A DNA stretch of 64,000 bases, taken from the NCBI RefSeq assembly GCF_051857475.1, contig NZ_JBPZGZ010000002.1, forward strand, positions 1,612,001-1,676,000, read 5' to 3'. Below are positions 42,536 through 51,462 of the stretch, piece after piece. The notes beneath the pieces were generated by a model. That model did not search any database and was not told the DNA's origin. It saw only the letters and a list, made by a program, of their open reading frames with translations. A program made the position numbers and the translations under genes. Numbering within the stretch: the stretch's first letter is position 1; the number at the start of each line of letters is the position of its first letter. Origin of the DNA: Pelomonas sp051857475. GTDB taxonomy: Bacteria > Pseudomonadota > Gammaproteobacteria > Burkholderiales > Burkholderiaceae_C.

Positions 42536-44797
42536 GTGATGACGACAGGGACAGCCTCCACCATGGCCTCGCTGACGAACGCGGCTTGCGCCTTCGTCGC
42601 CAGTGCCCGGCGCCGCTGGCCCCTTCGCATCCGCCCGGTCCTGCAGATGGAACGCGCCGACTGCGGCGCGGCCTGTCTGAGCATGGTGCTGGCGGCGCAT
42701 GGCAAGCATGTGCCGCTGGCCCAGATGCGCAGCGTGCTGGACGGTGGCCGCGACGGCGTGACCGCGCTGGACATCGTGCGTGCGGCGCGCGCCCAGGGGC
42801 TGGAGGGCGGCGGTTATGCCGTCCCCACAAAGCACCTGAGCGAGCTGCCCCGCGGCAGCATCCTGCACTGGGAGGGCGGCCATTTCGTCGTCCTGCTGCA
42901 AGCCGACGCGCAAGGCGCGCTGCTGCTCGACCCGGCCCGTGGCCGTTGTCGGGTGGGCGCGCAGGCGCTCGCCCATTCCTATTCCGGCATGGCCCTGGTG
43001 TTCGAGCCCGGGCCTGCCTTTGTCGCCGATGGCCGCCCGGGCCGCAGCGGCCTGTCCGGCCTGGTGCAACTGGCCTGGCAATCCGGCCAGTGGGGCCGCA
43101 TCGGCGCCGCCTGCCTGGCGCTGCAGGCCCTGGGCCTGGGCCTGCCGCTGCTGACCGGCGCACTGGTTGACCGCGTGGTGCCGGCCGCCGACCGTGGCCT
43201 GGCCATGCTGCTGGCCCTGTCCGCCCTGGCCCTGGTGATCGCGCATCCGCTGGTGGGCCTGCTGCGTGGCCGCCTGTTGCTGGACCTGCGCGAGCGCCTG
43301 GACGCCGACCTCGGCCGTCGCCTCATGCAGCATCTGATGCGGCTGCCCTATGGCTATTTCGTGCGCCGCACGGCGGGCGACATGATGACGCGGCTGCAGG
43401 GCAACACGGTGATCCGCCAGATCCTCAGCGCCGCGGTGCTGTCCGGTCTCATGGACACCGCCCTGCTGCTCAGCTATGCCGCCTTGCTGGCCTGGCGCTC
43501 ACCTGGCATGGCGATGGCCGTGGCTGCGATGGGCGCGATGCAGCTCGCCGTCTTCCTGCTGACGCGGCGACAGCGTCTGGAGCTGCTGAGCCGCGCACAG
43601 GCCGCGCAGTCGGCCCGTGCCGAATACGAGTCCCTGCTGCTGGCCAATATGGAGACGGTCAAGGCCTCGGGTGCCGAGAGCCGTGTGCAGGCGCACTGGC
43701 ACGGCCTGTTCGACACCACGCTGGCGATCGAGCGCCGGCGCGGCTGGCTCGACGCCGTCACCGATGCCGCCAGCGCCGCCCTGCGCACCGCCGCGCCGCT
43801 GGCCCTGCTGTTCTACGGTGTCGACCAGGTGCTGCAGGGTGAGCTGTCGCTGGGCGAGATGCTGAGCCTGAACGCGCTGGCCGTGGGGGCGCTGGCACCC
43901 ATAGCCAACCTCGCCGCCAGCGCGGCGCAACTGGGCCTGCTGGGCGCCTATGTCGAGCGCATCGACGATGTGCTGCAGGCCGTGCCCGAGCAGCCACTGG
44001 ATCACCAGCGCCCCGCACCGGTGCTGAGCGGTGCCCTCAGCCTGCGCAACGTGAGCTTCCGCTTCACGCCGCTGCGCGACGACGTGCTGCACAACATCGA
44101 CCTGCAGATTCCGGCCGGCAGCTTCGTCGCCATCGTCGGCGCATCCGGCGCCGGCAAGTCGACGCTGGCGCGCCTGATGTCGGGTCTGTACCTGCCGACG
44201 GCCGGTGAGCTGTGCTTCGACGGCCAGGACCTGCGCGGCCTGGACCTGGGGGCCGTACGCCGCCAGATCGGTGTCGTGCCGCAGCGGCCCGAACTGCTGG
44301 GCGCCAGCCTGCTGGACGCGCTGCGCCTGAGCGCACCCGAAGCCCCGCTGGCCGACGTCGAGCAGGCCTGCCGCCAGGCCGCCATCCACGACGAGATTGC
44401 CGCCCTGCCCATGGGCTACCAGACCGTCCTCCACAGCGGTGGCGCCACCTTCTCGGGTGGGCAGATCCAACGCCTGGCGCTGGCCCGTGCCCTGCTGGCC
44501 AAGCCGCGCATCGTCGTGCTGGACGAGGCCACCAGCGCGCTGGACAGCCTGTCCGAGCGCCACATCCAGCAGGCGCTGTCGGCGCTGCGCTGCACGCGCA
44601 TCGTGCTGGCCCATCGGCTCAGCACCATCCGCCATGCCGACCAGATCATCGTGCTGGATGCCGGGCAGGTCGTCGAGGTCGGCCGCCACGAAGAGCTCAT
44701 GCAGCGCCAGCGCTATTACGCCGACCTGATGACGGCCCAGATGGCCTCGCCCCTTCCCCATGTCGAACGCCGTGAACTGCAAGATGCCTGCCACTGA
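42536..44797 (+). CDS. lanT: Lanthipeptide-processing ABC transporter with C39 peptidase (LanT)
   Basis: A 753-residue bifunctional exporter. The C39 cysteine-protease domain (about 30-160) has Cys43 in ERADCGAACLS, His116 in WEGGHFVVL and Asp132 in LLLDPARG; it cuts leaders after GG/GA sites. Membrane spans occupy about 180-470. The ATPase (about 510-735) has Walker A GASGAGKST, signature FSGGQIQ, Walker B IVVLDEATSALD and AHRLST switch. Starts at GTG 42536 or ATG 42539 both follow GAGGAGG. It overlaps lanM by 38 bp. It would cleave and export all four peptides. Confidence 0.93.
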   Translation: MMTTGTASTMASLTNAACAFVASARRRWPLRIRPVLQMERADCGAACLSMVLAAHGKHVPLAQMRSVLDGGRDGVTALDIVRAARAQGLEGGGYAVPTKHLSELPRGSILHWEGGHFVVLLQADAQGALLLDPARGRCRVGAQALAHSYSGMALVFEPGPAFVADGRPGRSGLSGLVQLAWQSGQWGRIGAACLALQALGLGLPLLTGALVDRVVPAADRGLAMLLALSALALVIAHPLVGLLRGRLLLDLRERLDADLGRRLMQHLMRLPYGYFVRRTAGDMMTRLQGNTVIRQILSAAVLSGLMDTALLLSYAALLAWRSPGMAMAVAAMGAMQLAVFLLTRRQRLELLSRAQAAQSARAEYESLLLANMETVKASGAESRVQAHWHGLFDTTLAIERRRGWLDAVTDAASAALRTAAPLALLFYGVDQVLQGELSLGEMLSLNALAVGALAPIANLAASAAQLGLLGAYVERIDDVLQAVPEQPLDHQRPAPVLSGALSLRNVSFRFTPLRDDVLHNIDLQIPAGSFVAIVGASGAGKSTLARLMSGLYLPTAGELCFDGQDLRGLDLGAVRRQIGVVPQRPELLGASLLDALRLSAPEAPLADVEQACRQAAIHDEIAALPMGYQTVLHSGGATFSGGQIQRLALARALLAKPRIVVLDEATSALDSLSERHIQQALSALRCTRIVLAHRLSTIRHADQIIVLDAGQVVEVGRHEELMQRQRYYADLMTAQMASPLPHVERRELQDACH

Positions 44798-47700
44798 CGA
44801 GACCCTGCGCGCCCTGTGGGCGCGGGCCAGCACGCTGGACGAACGCCTGTCGGGCGATTTCCTGCCTGCCCCCGGTGGCGAGGCCGAGGCCGAACAGCGC
44901 TGGGCGGCCTGGCAATCCCTGGCGGCCGAAGGCGATGCGTGCCGCATGGCCCGGCGTCTGGCTTTCGACGGCCTGGACGAGGCGCATGTGCGATCCCTGC
45001 TGGGCGCCGTGGTCGCGCGGTCCGATGCGGCGCTGCCGCCGGAGTTCGAGCTGCTGGCCGAGGCCCTGGCCGGCGTCGGGGCGACGGCAGATCCGCTGCT
45101 CGACGAGGTCCTGTCGCGCATGCCCTTTGGCGAAGTGCTGGAGCCTTTCCTGCGTGCTGCGCAGCGCCGTCTCGATGGGCTGCTCGGCGGCCAGGCCGCG
45201 GCGGCCCTGCGCCTGGGCTGCGCGCGTGGCCTGGCCGAGCGCCTGTGCGAGCAGGCCGGGCCGACGCTGGCCGCGCTGTTCGAGGCCGAGCGTGAGCGGC
45301 AGCTCGAAGGCTGCTACCAGCGCCTGATGCAGCACACCACCGGCGCAGCGGCCGCCGCCTTCTGGCACATGCATGCCGCGCTGGCCCGCGCTCTGGCACT
45401 GGCCGCCCACCACTGGGTGGCCGCCAGTGCCGAGATGTTGCAGCGCTGGCAAGCCGACGCCGACGCCCTCGTGCAGGCCTTCGGGCCGCGCGCTCAAGGG
45501 TTGCCCGTGGGGCTCAAGACCGGCCTGGGCGACCCGCATCGCGGTGGTCGCACCGTGGCGCGCCTGCGCTTCGAGAGTGGCCTGGAGCTGTACTACAAGC
45601 CGCGCAGCCTGGCCCTGGACCAGGCCTATGCCGACCTGTTGGAGCGGCTGCGCGCCAGCGACGTGCCTGAAGGTCTGCAGGTCGACCTGCAGGTGCCGGC
45701 CTTGCTGGCCCGCCCTGGCTATGGCTGGGTGGAAGGCGTGGCGCCGCTGCCGGCGCGAGACGCTGATGCGGTCGAGCGCCATTTCGAGCGTGGCGGTGCG
45801 CTGCTCTGCCTGGCCCATCTGCTGGACATCACCGACTGCCATTCGGGCAATGTCATCGCGGTGGGCGAGCACCCGGTCCTGATCGACCTGGAGACCGTCT
45901 GCCACCAGCGTGCCCGCGACCTGGACGAGCGCTATTCCGACGCTGAGCGCCGTGCGCGCCAGACGCTGGCGGCCTCGGTGCTGGGCTGCGGTCTGTTGCC
46001 CGAAGCGCGCATCGAGGGTGAGCTGCGCGTCGAGCTCGGCGGCCTGTCGCCGGGGCCGGATGCCGTGCTGCACACCGAGGTGACGCATTGGGTGGACCTG
46101 GGACAGGACAGCATGCGGCTGGAGGCGTCGCCGCAGGCCGTTGGCGAGGGGGCTCACCAGCTCATGCTGGACGGCTCGGTGGTGTCCGTGCGCGACCATG
46201 GCGCCGCGCTGCGTCGCGGCTTCACGCGCATGGCCTGCCAGGCGATGGCGAAGCGCGAGGCCTGGTGCACCCCCGGCGGGCCGCTCGACGCCTTGGCGGC
46301 CTGCGAGGCGCGCTTCGTGTTCCGCGGCACCCTGGTCTACGGCGCCTTGCTGAACCGCTTCACCGCGCCGGACTTTGCCCAGCAGGGCGTGGACCGCAGC
46401 CTGCTGCTGGAGGCCCTGTGCCGTCCGCTGCTGGACGCCGACATGGCGCCGTCGATCTGGCCGCTGCTGGCGGCCGAGCGGGCCGCGATGGCGCGGCTGG
46501 ACGTGCCGCATTTCCACGCGCCGGTGGCGGAGGCGGTGCTGCATGTCGAGGGCGGTGGCGCCATCGCGGGTTATCTGCAGGACGCCGGCATCGACCGCCT
46601 GCGCGGCAGGCTGATGGGCTTCGGCGAAGCCGACCTGGCACGCGAGCTCGGCTTCATCGACAGCGCGCTGGTGCGCCCCTTGGCAGGCGCTGCCGTTGCG
46701 CCGCCGGTGCAGGCCGCGCCGCCTGTCGATGCCGCCGCGCTGCGCGCCGCGGCCATGGAGCTGGTCGAGCGACTGGAGGCCACGGCGGTCTGGGGTGATG
46801 ACGGCTCCGCAACGTGGCTGGACGCGTCCCTGGATGCCCGCCACGACTGCCTGAGCTGGCGCACGCTGCCGCCCTGGCTGGGCGATGGCGTGGCCGGCCT
46901 GGCCTGTGTGCTGGCCGCGCTGGAGCGCAGCGCGGCAGTCGCCGAGCGGGTGCGCGTCCGCCGCCTGCGCCAGGGCGCGCAACGGCATCTGGCGCTGGGG
47001 CTGGCCCAGATCGCCTCGCAGCCCTTGGGTGGCGTCACGGGTGCCCCCTCCGTCGCCTATGCCCTGGCTCATGTCGCCGCGCTGACGGGCGACCGCTCGG
47101 CCCTGGAGCTTGCCGGCCGCGTGGTGGCCGGCATCCCGCTGCAGGCCATCGCGGCGGACGAGGTGCTCGACGTTGTCGGCGGCGTGGCGGGCACCCTGCT
47201 TTGCCTGGCCGCCGCACGCCGCCTCGCGGAGGAGGCAGGCGAAACCGCGCTGGTCCAGGCCGCGACGCTGCGCATCCGCGCCTGCGCTGCACGCCTGGCC
47301 GAGGCGGGCGCCGCGTCACCTGGCAGCCTGCTGCCCACCGTGGCCGGGCGGGTGCTGACCGGCCTTTCCCACGGCCAGTCGGGTTTCGCGCTGGCCATTG
47401 CCCGCCTGCGCGAGGACGACGGCGCCGCCGCCCTGCAGCCGCTGGCGCGGGCCGCGCTGGCCTTCGAGCGCGGGCAGCGCGATCTCGCCGCCGGCAACTG
47501 GTTCGACCTGCGTCCCGGCGTGCCCGATCCCTGCAGCTGCGCCTGGTGCCACGGTGCCCCAGGTATCGGTCTGGTGCGGGCCGTGCTGCGCGCCCAGGGT
47601 CGTGCCGATGCGGCCCTGGCCGAGGACCTGAGGATGGCGGCGCGCAGCACCGCCGCCGAGCCCGACGCGGTGCTGGATCACCTCTGCTGCGGCAACCTGG

Positions 47701-47942
47701 GTCTGGTGGCCTGCACACAGCAGCTGGCGGAAGCCCTGGATGACCCAGCGCTGATGGAAAGCGCCCGCCAGCGCGCTGGCCGCGTGATGGCGCGTGCGCA
47801 GGCGCGCGGTGGCTACGCCCTGTTGCTGGGGGCACCCGCGAGGCAGCAGGGCCTGGGCCTGTTCACTGGCCTGGCGGGCGCCAGCTATGCGCTGCTGCGC
47901 CTGGCCGAACCGGGCTTGCCGGCGGTGTTGACGCTCGATTGA
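44760..47942 (+). CDS. lanM: Class II lanthipeptide synthetase (LanM) with CCG cyclase motif
   Basis: A 1060-residue bifunctional enzyme. The N-terminal dehydratase (about 150-480, DUF4135) has ELYYKPRSLALDQAY, YGWVEGV, LDITDCHSGNVIA and PVLIDLETV; it phosphorylates Ser/Thr of the precursor and eliminates phosphate. The C-terminal LanC-like cyclase (about 660-1050) has Cys930 in CAWCHGAPGIGL and Cys976-Cys977 in DHLCCGNLGL. Most LanMs have Cys-His-Gly at the last site; here it is Cys-Cys-Gly, giving a three-cysteine zinc site as in the prochlorosin enzyme ProcM. The spacing of 46 residues between ligands is the same. ProcM-type sites go with high activity and broad substrates. Confidence 0.93.
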   Translation: MSNAVNCKMPATDETLRALWARASTLDERLSGDFLPAPGGEAEAEQRWAAWQSLAAEGDACRMARRLAFDGLDEAHVRSLLGAVVARSDAALPPEFELLAEALAGVGATADPLLDEVLSRMPFGEVLEPFLRAAQRRLDGLLGGQAAAALRLGCARGLAERLCEQAGPTLAALFEAERERQLEGCYQRLMQHTTGAAAAAFWHMHAALARALALAAHHWVAASAEMLQRWQADADALVQAFGPRAQGLPVGLKTGLGDPHRGGRTVARLRFESGLELYYKPRSLALDQAYADLLERLRASDVPEGLQVDLQVPALLARPGYGWVEGVAPLPARDADAVERHFERGGALLCLAHLLDITDCHSGNVIAVGEHPVLIDLETVCHQRARDLDERYSDAERRARQTLAASVLGCGLLPEARIEGELRVELGGLSPGPDAVLHTEVTHWVDLGQDSMRLEASPQAVGEGAHQLMLDGSVVSVRDHGAALRRGFTRMACQAMAKREAWCTPGGPLDALAACEARFVFRGTLVYGALLNRFTAPDFAQQGVDRSLLLEALCRPLLDADMAPSIWPLLAAERAAMARLDVPHFHAPVAEAVLHVEGGGAIAGYLQDAGIDRLRGRLMGFGEADLARELGFIDSALVRPLAGAAVAPPVQAAPPVDAAALRAAAMELVERLEATAVWGDDGSATWLDASLDARHDCLSWRTLPPWLGDGVAGLACVLAALERSAAVAERVRVRRLRQGAQRHLALGLAQIASQPLGGVTGAPSVAYALAHVAALTGDRSALELAGRVVAGIPLQAIAADEVLDVVGGVAGTLLCLAAARRLAEEAGETALVQAATLRIRACAARLAEAGAASPGSLLPTVAGRVLTGLSHGQSGFALAIARLREDDGAAALQPLARAALAFERGQRDLAAGNWFDLRPGVPDPCSCAWCHGAPGIGLVRAVLRAQGRADAALAEDLRMAARSTAAEPDAVLDHLCCGNLGLVACTQQLAEALDDPALMESARQRAGRVMARAQARGGYALLLGAPARQQGLGLFTGLAGASYALLRLAEPGLPAVLTLD

Positions 47943-47965
47943 GGCGACCGGCCATACTTGGGTCG

Positions 47966-48871
47966 ATGCTTCCTGCGCGCGCTGTCTTCCCGCTGCTGGC
48001 ACTGCTGGTCGCTGCCACGGCCCAGGCCGCCTGCGACCGCTCGCCGCTGCCTCGTGCGACGCCGCAGGCGCCGCACCGCATCCTCTTCGTCGGCAACAGC
48101 TTCCTGTACGGCCATATACCGCCGGTGCTGCGCTACAACGCGGCCCGCGTGACCGATCTGAACGGCATGGGCTATGGCGGCGTGCCGGCGCTGTTCAAGC
48201 AGCTTGCCGACGACGCCGGCCTTTCGGTCGAGGTGAGCAGCGAACTGGTCGGCGGCCAGACGCTGCAGTTCCACTTCAGCAGCAAGCGCGCCCTGATCAC
48301 CAGCCGTCCCTGGGACGTCGTCGTGCTGCAGGAATACAGCACGCTGAACCCGCAGCGGCCGGGCGATGCGACGGCCTTCATCGCCGCAGCTGCGCAGCTG
48401 GAAGCCGCGGTGCATGGCGTGAATCCGGCCGCGCGGGTCTATCTGCTGGAGACCTGGGCGCGGGCCGACCAGGTCTATCGCACGCCCGGTGGCCGCTGGC
48501 ATGGCAAGTCGCTGGAAGCCATGCAGGCCGACCTGCGCGCCGCCTACGTGCAGGCGATGGCGCGCGCCGCCTGCATCGCAGCCGTCGTGCCCGTCGGTGA
48601 CGCCGCACTGCGCGCGGTGCAGGAAGGCGTGGCCGACCGCAACCCTTACGACGGCATCGACGCCGGCAAGTTCAATCTGTGGGGCGAGGACGGCTACCAC
48701 CTCGGTGCCTGGGGCAGCTACCTCGAGGCCCTGGTGCTCTTCGGCCACCTCAGCGGGCTGGACCCCGCCAGCCTGGGCCCGGCGAGCCGCGCCGGCCGCG
48801 AGCTGGGGCTCAGTGCGGCGCAGATCGAGGCCGCGCAGACCATCGCTTCGCGCCAGCTGCGCTCACGTTAG
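47966..48871 (+). CDS. SGNH/GDSL-like hydrolase (DUF4886-type), exported
   Basis: The chosen ATG at 47966 gives 301 residues with a Sec signal (FPLLALLVAATAQAA); a TTG at 47939 overlapping lanM is possible. RILFVGNSFLYGHIPPVLRY carries the GNSF block I serine, and DVVVLQEYSTLNPQ resembles the conserved DxVVLQe segment of DUF4886. EDGYHLGAWGSYLEALVLF supplies the GYH...GxYL histidine block. It is therefore a secreted esterase or acyl hydrolase of unknown substrate. It starts 24 bp after lanM on the same strand and may be cotranscribed with it. A role in peptide maturation is speculative. Confidence 0.75.
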   Translation: MLPARAVFPLLALLVAATAQAACDRSPLPRATPQAPHRILFVGNSFLYGHIPPVLRYNAARVTDLNGMGYGGVPALFKQLADDAGLSVEVSSELVGGQTLQFHFSSKRALITSRPWDVVVLQEYSTLNPQRPGDATAFIAAAAQLEAAVHGVNPAARVYLLETWARADQVYRTPGGRWHGKSLEAMQADLRAAYVQAMARAACIAAVVPVGDAALRAVQEGVADRNPYDGIDAGKFNLWGEDGYHLGAWGSYLEALVLFGHLSGLDPASLGPASRAGRELGLSAAQIEAAQTIASRQLRSR

Positions 48872-48988
48872 AGAGGGATCGGCTAGGGCTTGCCCGGGGC
48901 GTGGACGGCGCCACAGATGGGCGCGGCGCGCCTACCATGCCAGGGCCGACAACGGCGTCGGATCGCCGACGTGCCCCACTCCCCGAGC

Positions 48989-49804
48989 ATGCCTTCGAGA
49001 ACGTTCCGGACCTCAAGCCTCGCCCGTCAGCTCTGGGCCTGCCTGGGCGGCTTGCTGCTGTCGCCGCTGGTGGGCGCGGCGCAGTTCCGGGTCGACATGA
49101 TCCAGTTCACGCCCTGGGCCATGCCCAACCCCGACAAGGCGGCGGCCGCGCCCTATGTCGGCATCGTGGTGGACTTCCTGGACGAGTTCGAGCGCCGCAG
49201 CGGCCACACGACGCAGCGCGTGCTGACGCCCTATGGCCGCGTGGAGCTGGACCTGGAGTCCGGTGCCACGGATTTCTCGGTCATGGCCTGGGGCGATGCC
49301 CGCGCGCGCTATGCCAACAAGGGCACCTGCCTCGTGCCCATGGACTTTGGCGTGCGGGCCCGCAAGGGCGTCGTGGTCCAGGCCTACGCCGACCTCTACA
49401 AGATCACCACCAGCGCATCGCGCGGCCTCAAGATCGACCCGCACTTTGACGAGGACACCAAGGCCCGCAAGGACATGGTGCTGGACTACACCACCGGTGT
49501 GAGGAAGACCGCCTCCGGACGGGATTCAGATGCCGTGGGCGGCTCGCTGTCCACCATCAACTACCTGATTGCGACGCTGGGTCTGGAGGACAGCTTCGGC
49601 GACACCCTGGTGCTCAACACCACGCACCTGGCGGTGGCCTATTCCAAGCGCTCGCCCCAGGCCGGCCTGGAGGCCGAGGTGAACGCGGTGTTCAAGTCCA
49701 TGGTGGACGACGGCACCGCCCGGCGCATCTACGGCAAGTGGCTGGGCCAGCACTTCGGCGGGCTCAAGAACGAGGGCCGTGCGCCCAGTTGCAGCAAGAA
49801 CTGA
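48989..49804 (+). CDS. Extracellular solute-binding protein, family 3-like
   Basis: From the ATG at 48989 the protein has 271 residues with a Sec signal ('QLWACLGGLLLSPLVGA'). It shows bacterial SBP family 3 features: a two-lobe pattern with VGIVVDFLDEFERRSG, YGRVELDLESGATDFSV, a hinge region near STINYLIATLG, and VNAVFKSMVDDGTARRIYGKW near the end. The KMVDDGT-R-IY-KW ending is typical of family 3 proteins. No transporter permease or ATPase is adjacent, so it may act as a sensor or orphan binding protein. A longer frame starts at 48890 but would hide the signal. Confidence 0.72.
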   Translation: MPSRTFRTSSLARQLWACLGGLLLSPLVGAAQFRVDMIQFTPWAMPNPDKAAAAPYVGIVVDFLDEFERRSGHTTQRVLTPYGRVELDLESGATDFSVMAWGDARARYANKGTCLVPMDFGVRARKGVVVQAYADLYKITTSASRGLKIDPHFDEDTKARKDMVLDYTTGVRKTASGRDSDAVGGSLSTINYLIATLGLEDSFGDTLVLNTTHLAVAYSKRSPQAGLEAEVNAVFKSMVDDGTARRIYGKWLGQHFGGLKNEGRAPSCSKN

Positions 49805-49816
49805 AGCGCAGCGCGC

Positions 49817-50953
49817 CTACCGGCCTTGCAGCGCCCGCCGTGCCGACAAGGCCATGAAGACGGCGAACACGACGACGACGACCAGGCCGCTCGTCAGCGA
49901 CGAGTGCTCGGCGATGAGGCCGATCAGCGGGGGGCCGGCCATCATGCCGAGATAGCCCACGCCCGACACGGCCGCAATGCCGTGGGCCGACGACACGCCC
50001 GGCACCTGCGAGGCCGCGCTGAACAGCACCGGCACGACGTTGGACAGGCCCAGGCCGACGAGGGCGAAACCGACCAAGGCGACGACAGGGGAGGGCACTG
50101 CCAGCGCCAGGGCCATGCCGGCGGCGCCGAGCACGCCGCTCGCGCGCATCAGCTGCGTGCCCGACAGGCGGGCGCGCACCCAGTCGCCACCGAAGCGGCC
50201 CGTCGCCATCGCACCACTGAAGCTGGCATAGGCCAGGGCCGCCGTGCTGGCCTCACTGGCGCGTTCCTGCTTCATGAAGAGCACGCTCCAGTCGTACATG
50301 GCACCCTCGGCGATCAAGCCCATGGAGGCAAGCACGCCCAGCAGCAGCAGCGGCCCGCGCGGCAAGCTGAGCGGATGCTTTTCCTCGGCGGCCTTCTCGG
50401 GCACCGGCAGCATGGCGCGGCTGCCCACCAGCACGACGACGGCACCGAGGCCGGTGGCCACCAGCAGATGGGCCTGGGGCGAGAGGCCCAGCGCCGGTGC
50501 GACGCTGCCCAGGCCGGCGCCGGCCATGCCGCCCAGGCTGAACATGCCGTGGAAGCCACTCATCAGCGGCTTGGCGGCCAGGCGCTCGATCTCGGTGGCC
50601 TCGGTGTTGATGGCCACGTCGACCAGGCTGCCGGTGATGCCGAACAGCAGCATGACGGCCAGCAGGGCGGCATAGGCCGACCCGGCCAGCAGGCAGGCGA
50701 TGGAGGCGCAGCAGGCCACGCCCATGACGGCGGACACGGCGCGCGGACCCCAGCGTCCGACGACGCGGCCGGCCTGGGCCAGGGCCATCAGCGCGCCGAC
50801 ACCGCCGGCCAGCATGGCGATCGCCAGGGCCTGTTCACCGAGGCCGTAGTGGCCCTTGACCGTGGGCACGTGCACGCCCCAGGTCGCGAACATGACGCCC
50901 AGCACGAAGAACTGCGCGCGCAGGGCGCGCGACGCACCGACGACGGAGCTCAC
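49817..50953 (-). CDS. MFS transporter
   Basis: A 378-residue protein with about 12 hydrophobic spans, for example FFVLGVMFATWGVHVP, ALAIAMLAGGVGALMALAQ and 'VLGAAGMALALAVPSPVVAL'. The cytoplasmic loop after span 2 reads RVVGRWGPRAVS, the MFS motif A region. GTG at 50953 overlaps the thioredoxin stop (GTGA), so the genes are coupled. It is similar in overall shape to the YbjJ-like putative transporters; the substrate is unknown. It ends the minus-strand run that begins with the RND system. Confidence 0.82.
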   Translation of the reverse strand: MSSVVGASRALRAQFFVLGVMFATWGVHVPTVKGHYGLGEQALAIAMLAGGVGALMALAQAGRVVGRWGPRAVSAVMGVACCASIACLLAGSAYAALLAVMLLFGITGSLVDVAINTEATEIERLAAKPLMSGFHGMFSLGGMAGAGLGSVAPALGLSPQAHLLVATGLGAVVVLVGSRAMLPVPEKAAEEKHPLSLPRGPLLLLGVLASMGLIAEGAMYDWSVLFMKQERASEASTAALAYASFSGAMATGRFGGDWVRARLSGTQLMRASGVLGAAGMALALAVPSPVVALVGFALVGLGLSNVVPVLFSAASQVPGVSSAHGIAAVSGVGYLGMMAGPPLIGLIAEHSSLTSGLVVVVVFAVFMALSARRALQGR

Positions 50954-51417
50954 TTGGCGGCGCTCGTGCTGCTGATGCGGGCGAAGAAGTCGTAGACGCC
51001 CTGGTCGCCCATCTTGCGGGCGTCGGCCAGCTCGCCACCCTCGGTGGCGTAGAGCAGCTTGCCCTGGGGCGACAGCACGGCGACGGCCGGGATGCCCTTC
51101 TTCAGCGGCACGCGGTAGGCCTCGGCGATGTCGACATTGCGCTCGAAGCGGCCGACATCGACCTTGACGACCTTGAAGCTCTTGGCGATCAGCGGCGCGC
51201 TCGCGCCATGCTTGAAGCTGTTGTCCAGCATGCGGCAGTCGCCGCACCAGTTGGCGCCGAAGACGACCAGCACCGGCACCTTGGCCTTCTCAGCCTCGGC
51301 CAGCGTGGCCTTGATGGCGGCTTTGGCGCCCACCCCTTCGTCATAGATGGGCGGCGGGCCGCCGGCGCTGGCGGCGACGCTGGTGGCGAGGAGGAGGGAG
51401 GCGGTCAGGAAACGCAT
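50950..51417 (-). CDS. Exported thioredoxin-like protein
   Basis: A 155-residue protein with a Sec signal (MRFLTASLLLATSVAASAGG). The thioredoxin fold has active-site segment LVVFGANWCGDCRMLDNSF (CxxC as WCGDC), followed by cis-Pro region KGIPAVAVLSPQGKLLY. It probably acts in the periplasm on disulphides, like DsbD-domain or SoxW-type relatives. It is coupled to the MFS gene downstream by a 4-bp overlap. Confidence 0.88.
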   Translation of the reverse strand: MRFLTASLLLATSVAASAGGPPPIYDEGVGAKAAIKATLAEAEKAKVPVLVVFGANWCGDCRMLDNSFKHGASAPLIAKSFKVVKVDVGRFERNVDIAEAYRVPLKKGIPAVAVLSPQGKLLYATEGGELADARKMGDQGVYDFFARISSTSAAK

Positions 51418-51462
51418 GGCGAGGCAGTATGGGGCAGGATTTTGGAAGCGATTCCAATGGGG

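Noticed and set aside
44697..47072. Open frame of 791 codons on the minus strand opposite lanM
   Set aside because: It has the same composition bias and lies opposite a well-supported LanM gene.
49826..50995. 389-codon plus-strand frame opposite the MFS gene
   Set aside because: It is antisense and has biased composition, unlike any family.
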